From: Treponema sp.
Lineage (GTDB): Bacteria > Spirochaetota > Spirochaetia > Treponematales > Treponemataceae
Length of the DNA: 9,576 nt
Assembly: GCA_021442965.1 (NCBI GenBank)
Contig: JABUUX010000078.1
Span: 1 to 9,576, forward strand
Direction of reading: 5' to 3'
This document shows, piece by piece, positions 6,435 to 9,576 of this stretch (the stretch's first letter is position 1; each line of letters starts with the position of its first letter). The translations under genes were made by a program, and so were the position numbers. Below the pieces are notes generated by a model. That model made no database searches and was not told the DNA's origin. It saw nothing but the letters and a program-made list of their open reading frames with translations.

Positions 6435-7004
6435 TTGTTAGATAGTATAGATGGTCAGTCAAAAACGGAAGATTCACAAATAAATGCAGGAAATCCGACT
6501 GACTTCAAAAAAATTTATGATGAATGTATGCAGCTTCTCTACAGAATTTCATATCGGGTTGTATGTGATGAAGAAGTAGCAGAAGATTTGGCACACGATT
6601 CATTAATTAAGGCTAATGAAAAATCATTGATTTTTCCGTCCTTGGATGATGCAAAGTATTGGCTTATCCGGGTAGTAAAAAATGCTTCTCTGAATTATGT
6701 AAAAAGAAAGGACAGAGAACATAAAGCTTATGAAAAAGTCTTATATGAAGATCATCGTAAATACGACAGTGGTGAAGTAGATTTGCTTAAGGCAGAAACA
6801 ATCAGACGAATTCAGGAGTGTCTGAATAAACTGCCAAAAAAATTACGGGAAGTAATAATTCTTCGTGAATACGGAGATTTGAATTATAAAGAAATTGGAA
6901 AGGTTCTGGGGATTACAGAGGGGAATGTAAAAATACGAATCTTCAGAGCAAGAGAACAGTTAGAAAAGTTAATAGGAGAAGAAAATGTCTTTATGCCCGA
7001 CTAA
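6435..7004 (+). CDS. ECF-subfamily RNA polymerase sigma-70 factor
   Basis: The 189-residue protein has the two-domain layout of extracytoplasmic-function sigma factors. Region 2 spans about 24-92, with A-E-D-L-A-H-D-S-L-I-K-A at 49-60 and W-L-I-R-V-V-K-N at 76-83. A linker rich in charged residues follows. Region 4 spans about 124-178, with L-P-K-K-L-R-E-V-I-I-L-R-E and a helix-turn-helix around 149-172 (Y-K-E-I-G-K-V-L-G-I-T-E-G-N-V-K-I-R). It would direct RNA polymerase to a small set of envelope- or stress-related promoters when released by its anti-sigma factor. The start is TTG, which may limit translation. The last 20 bases overlap the anti-sigma gene, whose ribosome binding site (AGGAG, 6974-6978) lies inside this gene, so translation is coupled. 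The target promoters cannot be told from this window. Confidence 0.93.
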   Translation: MLDSIDGQSKTEDSQINAGNPTDFKKIYDECMQLLYRISYRVVCDEEVAEDLAHDSLIKANEKSLIFPSLDDAKYWLIRVVKNASLNYVKRKDREHKAYEKVLYEDHRKYDSGEVDLLKAETIRRIQECLNKLPKKLREVIILREYGDLNYKEIGKVLGITEGNVKIRIFRAREQLEKLIGEENVFMPD

Positions 7005-7641
7005 GGATATTCATTCTGTTTATCTTGATAATGAGATGCCTCTTTCTTATATCAAGGAATACGAAACTCATGTTCAGAATTGTACGAAATGTTCTGCAGA
7101 GTTGAATCGTATAAAGAATCTTCGTGCTTTGCTAAAAAATGATTCCCAGAAAGAGCTTTCGAAAAAAGAACTGGATAAAAGTTTTGAAAGGCTTCAAATT
7201 CGCATGAGTTACAGTCGTAACACAAAAAAAGCCAATAATAGTTTTGTAAATAAAAAATTAATTTTACCTGTAGTAAAATATACAGTTCCTGCAATGGCAG
7301 CAGCGGCAGTTTTTGCGCTTGTTCTTCCTGTTGGACTGAAGGGAAGAAAAACACAGGCTGGTGTAGAACCAGTTGTTGCTGTAAACCCAATAGCACCAAA
7401 TACAGTTTCATTTCGTCAGGAAGGACCAAGGAATCTTTCCGGAAACATTCCAAATACTGCTGTTGCTACAGGAAGAGCTGTAAGCACAAATCAAACTTCA
7501 AATATTGACGTTTTCCGCCCGAATTTTGATAATGAGAATACTATTTCTATCAAAATTACAGTTCCTGGAATGAACGCTGTTCCTTATACAACAGAAATTG
7601 GTTTTCCTGTGGACATGTATAAGGGCTATTTGAGTGAATAA
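6985..7641 (+). CDS. Membrane-bound anti-sigma factor with ZAS zinc motif
   Basis: The 218-residue protein is a probable single-pass inner-membrane protein that holds the adjacent sigma factor inactive. The cytosolic N-terminus has the zinc-associated anti-sigma motif H-x3-C-x2-C (His29, Cys33, Cys36), with Cys4 or His10 as the likely fourth ligand. A charged helical segment (40-90) follows, then a membrane span at about 92-118 and a ~100-residue extracytoplasmic part. The first half of that part is rich in Pro, Ala, Asn and Val; the end has a beta-like stretch I-S-I-K-I-T-V-P-G (187-195). The start is clear: AGGAG six bases upstream of ATG 6985. It overlaps the sigma gene by 20 bases and the next gene by 8, the usual arrangement for matched stoichiometry. 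The external part is small and shows no known sensor domain, which leaves signal reception open. The zf-HC2 family assignment is from the motif. Confidence 0.88.
   Translation: MSLCPTKDIHSVYLDNEMPLSYIKEYETHVQNCTKCSAELNRIKNLRALLKNDSQKELSKKELDKSFERLQIRMSYSRNTKKANNSFVNKKLILPVVKYTVPAMAAAAVFALVLPVGLKGRKTQAGVEPVVAVNPIAPNTVSFRQEGPRNLSGNIPNTAVATGRAVSTNQTSNIDVFRPNFDNENTISIKITVPGMNAVPYTTEIGFPVDMYKGYLSE
7621..7625 (+). promoter_or_regulatory. Ribosome binding site supporting a GTG start
   Basis: AAGGG inside the end of the anti-sigma gene lies eight bases before GTG 7634. The GTG overlaps the anti-sigma stop region by 8 bases, consistent with translational coupling. Confidence 0.55.
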
Positions 7642-9346
7642 TTCTACAACAGCAAAATATTTCTTTGCAAAATCACCGCTTGTAAGAGTACTTGTTTTAA
7701 TTTGTATAATTGTATTTATCCTTGGTGGGATATATTTATTTAAGTATAATACAAAACCAACTCCGTATATTGACGCAATTACACCTCCGGTAGGAAATCC
7801 GGGGGATGTAGTAGTAATTTCCGGAAGGAATTTTGGAAAAGAACGCGACATGAACTATGTAGAGTTTGGTGGAGCAAAACTTACTGCGTCTTCTTATTTA
7901 ATGTGGACAGACAATACAATTAAAGTAGTTATCCCGGCAAATGTTCAGGATGGACTTGTAGTTGTGAGTGCTGGAAAATTAAAATCTAAACCTGCCTTTT
8001 TTGCAAACGCTTCAGAAATACCGGTAGAAATAAAAGAAGTTCAACAGATAACAAAACCAGTAATATGGTATTTGAGTACAGAAAAAGGTGAGCTGCAAAA
8101 TGATCTTCAGAAGATTCATACAGGAAGCAGAATTATAATTACAGGAAACAATTTTGGAGACAGCCGCGGACAAGCTAAAGTCTATTTTAATGCAAATTAT
8201 GGTTCAACAGATTTAAGTTCACAGACAGAAGATATGATACCTGTATGGGAAGATGATTTTGGGTATGAGTACTGGACAAATTCTGAAATCAGAGTGCGTA
8301 TTCCAGATGGTGCAGTTTCGGGGTATGTTGTAGTAGAAACATCTGCAGGAAAATCAGAGCCAGTAGAAATTAAATTAAACACAAAAATTGGAACAAAAGA
8401 ATTTGGTGACAGAAAAATGTTCCTGGTTAATTATTCAGTTGACCTGGCAGATATAGAAACAAAGGATTCTGCAACCATTACTTTACGATGCCCTGTACCT
8501 GCTATAAGTGCAAACCAAAGTAAGTATGAACTGACAGAAGTAAAACCAGAACCTGTTCTGGAATATTTCCAAAAAACAATGATACATCAGTTGGCGTTGG
8601 AAAAAAACAGCGCTAATAGAATATATTTCCGACAATCCTTTGTTCTTCCAGTTTACAGTATAACAACAAATGTAAATGCAGATGCAGTACAAAATAAGAA
8701 TCCGGATATATCTGATGTTCTTTATGCAGTTGCAACACGAGAAGATGAATTGATTCCATCTGGAAATGAAGAAGTAATTGAACTTGCACGTAAAATAGTA
8801 AAAACAGAAAAAAATCCATATAAACAGGCAAAACTTGTTTATAATTATATGATTGAAAATTACAAAATACAGAATGAATTCAGAAACAATGATGCAAATC
8901 CTTTGGATCTTTTGAAACAAAAAAAGGGAGATGCTTACGATTTTTCAATTCTGTTTACAAGTTTGTTAAGAGCTTTGGATATTCCAGCATTTGCGGATTG
9001 CGGACTTTTGGTTAGTCCTGACCTTACAACAAGAAATCATATGTGGTCAGAATTTTATATAAGCGGTATTGGCTGGATACCGGTTGATGTAGCTCTTGGT
9101 GCAGGCTTAGAATACAACAAGTGGGATGAAGATATAAACTCTGTTGAATACTATTTTGGAAATATAGATTCACATCATATTAAATTCAGTCGTGGAATTA
9201 ACAGTTTAAAACCATTCTCGCAGGATAATAAAATTGTACAAAGACCTAGAGCCTTCGCTTTTCAGACTATTTGGGAAGAAGCTTCAAACAGTACAGTTAA
9301 GTACAGTTCTTTTTGGTCAGATCCTGTTGTAAAAGGTATTTACTAA
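7634..9346 (+). CDS. Membrane-anchored protein with two IPT/TIG domains and a transglutaminase-like domain lacking the catalytic Cys
   Basis: The 570-residue protein has an N-terminal membrane anchor at about 17-37 (no signal cleavage site seen), so most of it should lie outside the inner membrane. IPT/TIG immunoglobulin-like domain 1 spans about 44-124, with P-Y-I-D-A-I-T-P-P-V-G-N-P-G-D then I-S-G-R-N-F-G. TIG domain 2 spans about 142-248, with I-I-I-T-G-N-N-F-G and a longer insertion. A beta-rich section (260-350) resembles the domain that often precedes transglutaminase cores. The core-like domain is at about 378-490. The family pattern G-x-C-x-D-F-A reads G-D-A-Y-D-F-S (432-438), so Ala434 replaces the catalytic Cys, while His469 (N-H-M-W-S-E-F-Y) and Asp485 (G-W-I-P-V-D-V) are kept. 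The start is GTG. It is the last gene of the sigma/anti-sigma operon and probably acts in the same pathway as sensor, scaffold or output, binding rather than cleaving or cross-linking protein. Confidence 0.87.
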   Translation: MNNSTTAKYFFAKSPLVRVLVLICIIVFILGGIYLFKYNTKPTPYIDAITPPVGNPGDVVVISGRNFGKERDMNYVEFGGAKLTASSYLMWTDNTIKVVIPANVQDGLVVVSAGKLKSKPAFFANASEIPVEIKEVQQITKPVIWYLSTEKGELQNDLQKIHTGSRIIITGNNFGDSRGQAKVYFNANYGSTDLSSQTEDMIPVWEDDFGYEYWTNSEIRVRIPDGAVSGYVVVETSAGKSEPVEIKLNTKIGTKEFGDRKMFLVNYSVDLADIETKDSATITLRCPVPAISANQSKYELTEVKPEPVLEYFQKTMIHQLALEKNSANRIYFRQSFVLPVYSITTNVNADAVQNKNPDISDVLYAVATREDELIPSGNEEVIELARKIVKTEKNPYKQAKLVYNYMIENYKIQNEFRNNDANPLDLLKQKKGDAYDFSILFTSLLRALDIPAFADCGLLVSPDLTTRNHMWSEFYISGIGWIPVDVALGAGLEYNKWDEDINSVEYYFGNIDSHHIKFSRGINSLKPFSQDNKIVQRPRAFAFQTIWEEASNSTVKYSSFWSDPVVKGIY

Positions 9347-9348
9347 AA

Positions 9349-9576
9349 TTACACAAGCATTACTTCTTTACCAAAGCCTTCAAGTTTTTCATCGTGAGTC
9401 ATAAGAAACATGCCTTCACTTTTTGCCTGGGCAACGAGCATACAGTCAAACGGGTCGTTATGAAACTCCGGAAGGTTTTCGTATTCCAGAACATTTGCGT
9501 CGCGGATGGGAAGTCTGAGAATATTACTCTGTTCACAATCATGTAGAAATTGAGCGGCATAATATGGAAATCTGGA
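9349..9576 (-). CDS. PIN-domain protein, VapC-type ribonuclease toxin, C-terminal 75 residues (runs off right edge)
   Basis: Read on the minus strand from base 9576 to the stop at 9349-9351, this gives 75 residues. The end of a PIN domain is clear: H-N-D-P-F-D-C-M-L-V-A-Q-A followed by E-G-M-F-L-M-T-H-D-E-K-L, which match the family's H-x-D-P-F-D-R-x-L-x-A-Q-A and T-x-D blocks carrying the last acidic metal-binding residues. Such proteins are usually single-strand or tRNA endonucleases paired with a VapB-type antitoxin encoded just upstream, which would be beyond the right edge. The usual Arg after P-F-D is Cys here. The gene converges on the TIG/transglutaminase-like gene with 2 bases between stop codons and no hairpin. 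Confidence 0.82.
   Translation of the reverse strand, partial: SRFPYYAAQFLHDCEQSNILRLPIRDANVLEYENLPEFHNDPFDCMLVAQAKSEGMFLMTHDEKLEGFGKEVMLV

Noticed and set aside
7052..7453. 133-codon minus-strand reading frame
   Set aside because: It is antisense to the anti-sigma gene, which has a zinc motif and membrane span. No ribosome binding site or family similarity.
8483..8920. 145-codon minus-strand reading frame rich in Ile, Cys, Tyr and Phe
   Set aside because: It is a shadow of the TIG/transglutaminase-like gene. The apparent hydrophobicity comes from the AT-rich complement.
1..9576. Search for CRISPR arrays, insertion sequences, tRNA or rRNA genes and riboswitches
   Set aside because: No regularly spaced repeats, transposase-like translation, terminal inverted repeats, cloverleaf or known aptamer pattern was seen by eye. 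Almost the whole window is coding.

Overview
The window is AT-rich (roughly one-third G+C by eye), with closely packed genes on both strands. Several features point to a spirochaete, most likely a Treponema-like organism. These are a divergent MraY with F-D-D-R-S and W-G-E-Y-R-K blocks, a lipoprotein with a relaxed lipobox (T-F-G-C), and secreted proteins of a kind I associate with that genus but cannot place in a named family. The assignment is inference, since no marker such as rRNA is present.

Left part (1-2215). Two minus-strand genes form one probable operon. The upstream gene encodes a full-length protein with PurH architecture (IMP cyclohydrolase plus AICAR transformylase) in which nearly all recognisable catalytic motifs are replaced. 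It is followed after 21 bases by the start of an MraY-type phospho-MurNAc-pentapeptide transferase that runs off the left edge. Diverging from them on the plus strand is aroA (EPSP synthase), itself with several unusual active-site positions.

Middle (3551-4911). aroA converges on a monocistronic lipoprotein gene for an amino-acid-type ABC substrate-binding protein (LivJ-like). A perfect 16-bp hairpin flanked by A and T tracts separates them and can terminate both transcripts. The 139-base region upstream of the binding-protein gene is shared with the next plus-strand gene. It carries two copies of an 11-bp direct repeat 21 bases apart, one of which includes the likely -35 box.

Right part (4912-9346). 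A secreted protein of unknown function is followed by a tightly coupled operon: an ECF-type sigma factor with a TTG start, a membrane anti-sigma factor with a ZAS zinc motif, and a membrane-anchored extracytoplasmic protein with a GTG start. The last has two IPT/TIG domains and a transglutaminase-like domain whose catalytic cysteine is alanine. The genes overlap by 20 and 8 bases. The layout suggests a cell-envelope signalling module in which the third protein senses, modulates or carries out the response. This is the best candidate for an undescribed system here. The right edge holds the C-terminal part of a minus-strand PIN-domain (VapC-type) protein that converges on the operon with only 2 bases between stop codons.

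A theme is enzyme-like proteins that keep the fold signature but lack catalytic residues: the PurH-like protein, the transglutaminase-like protein and, more speculatively, the secreted 450-residue protein.
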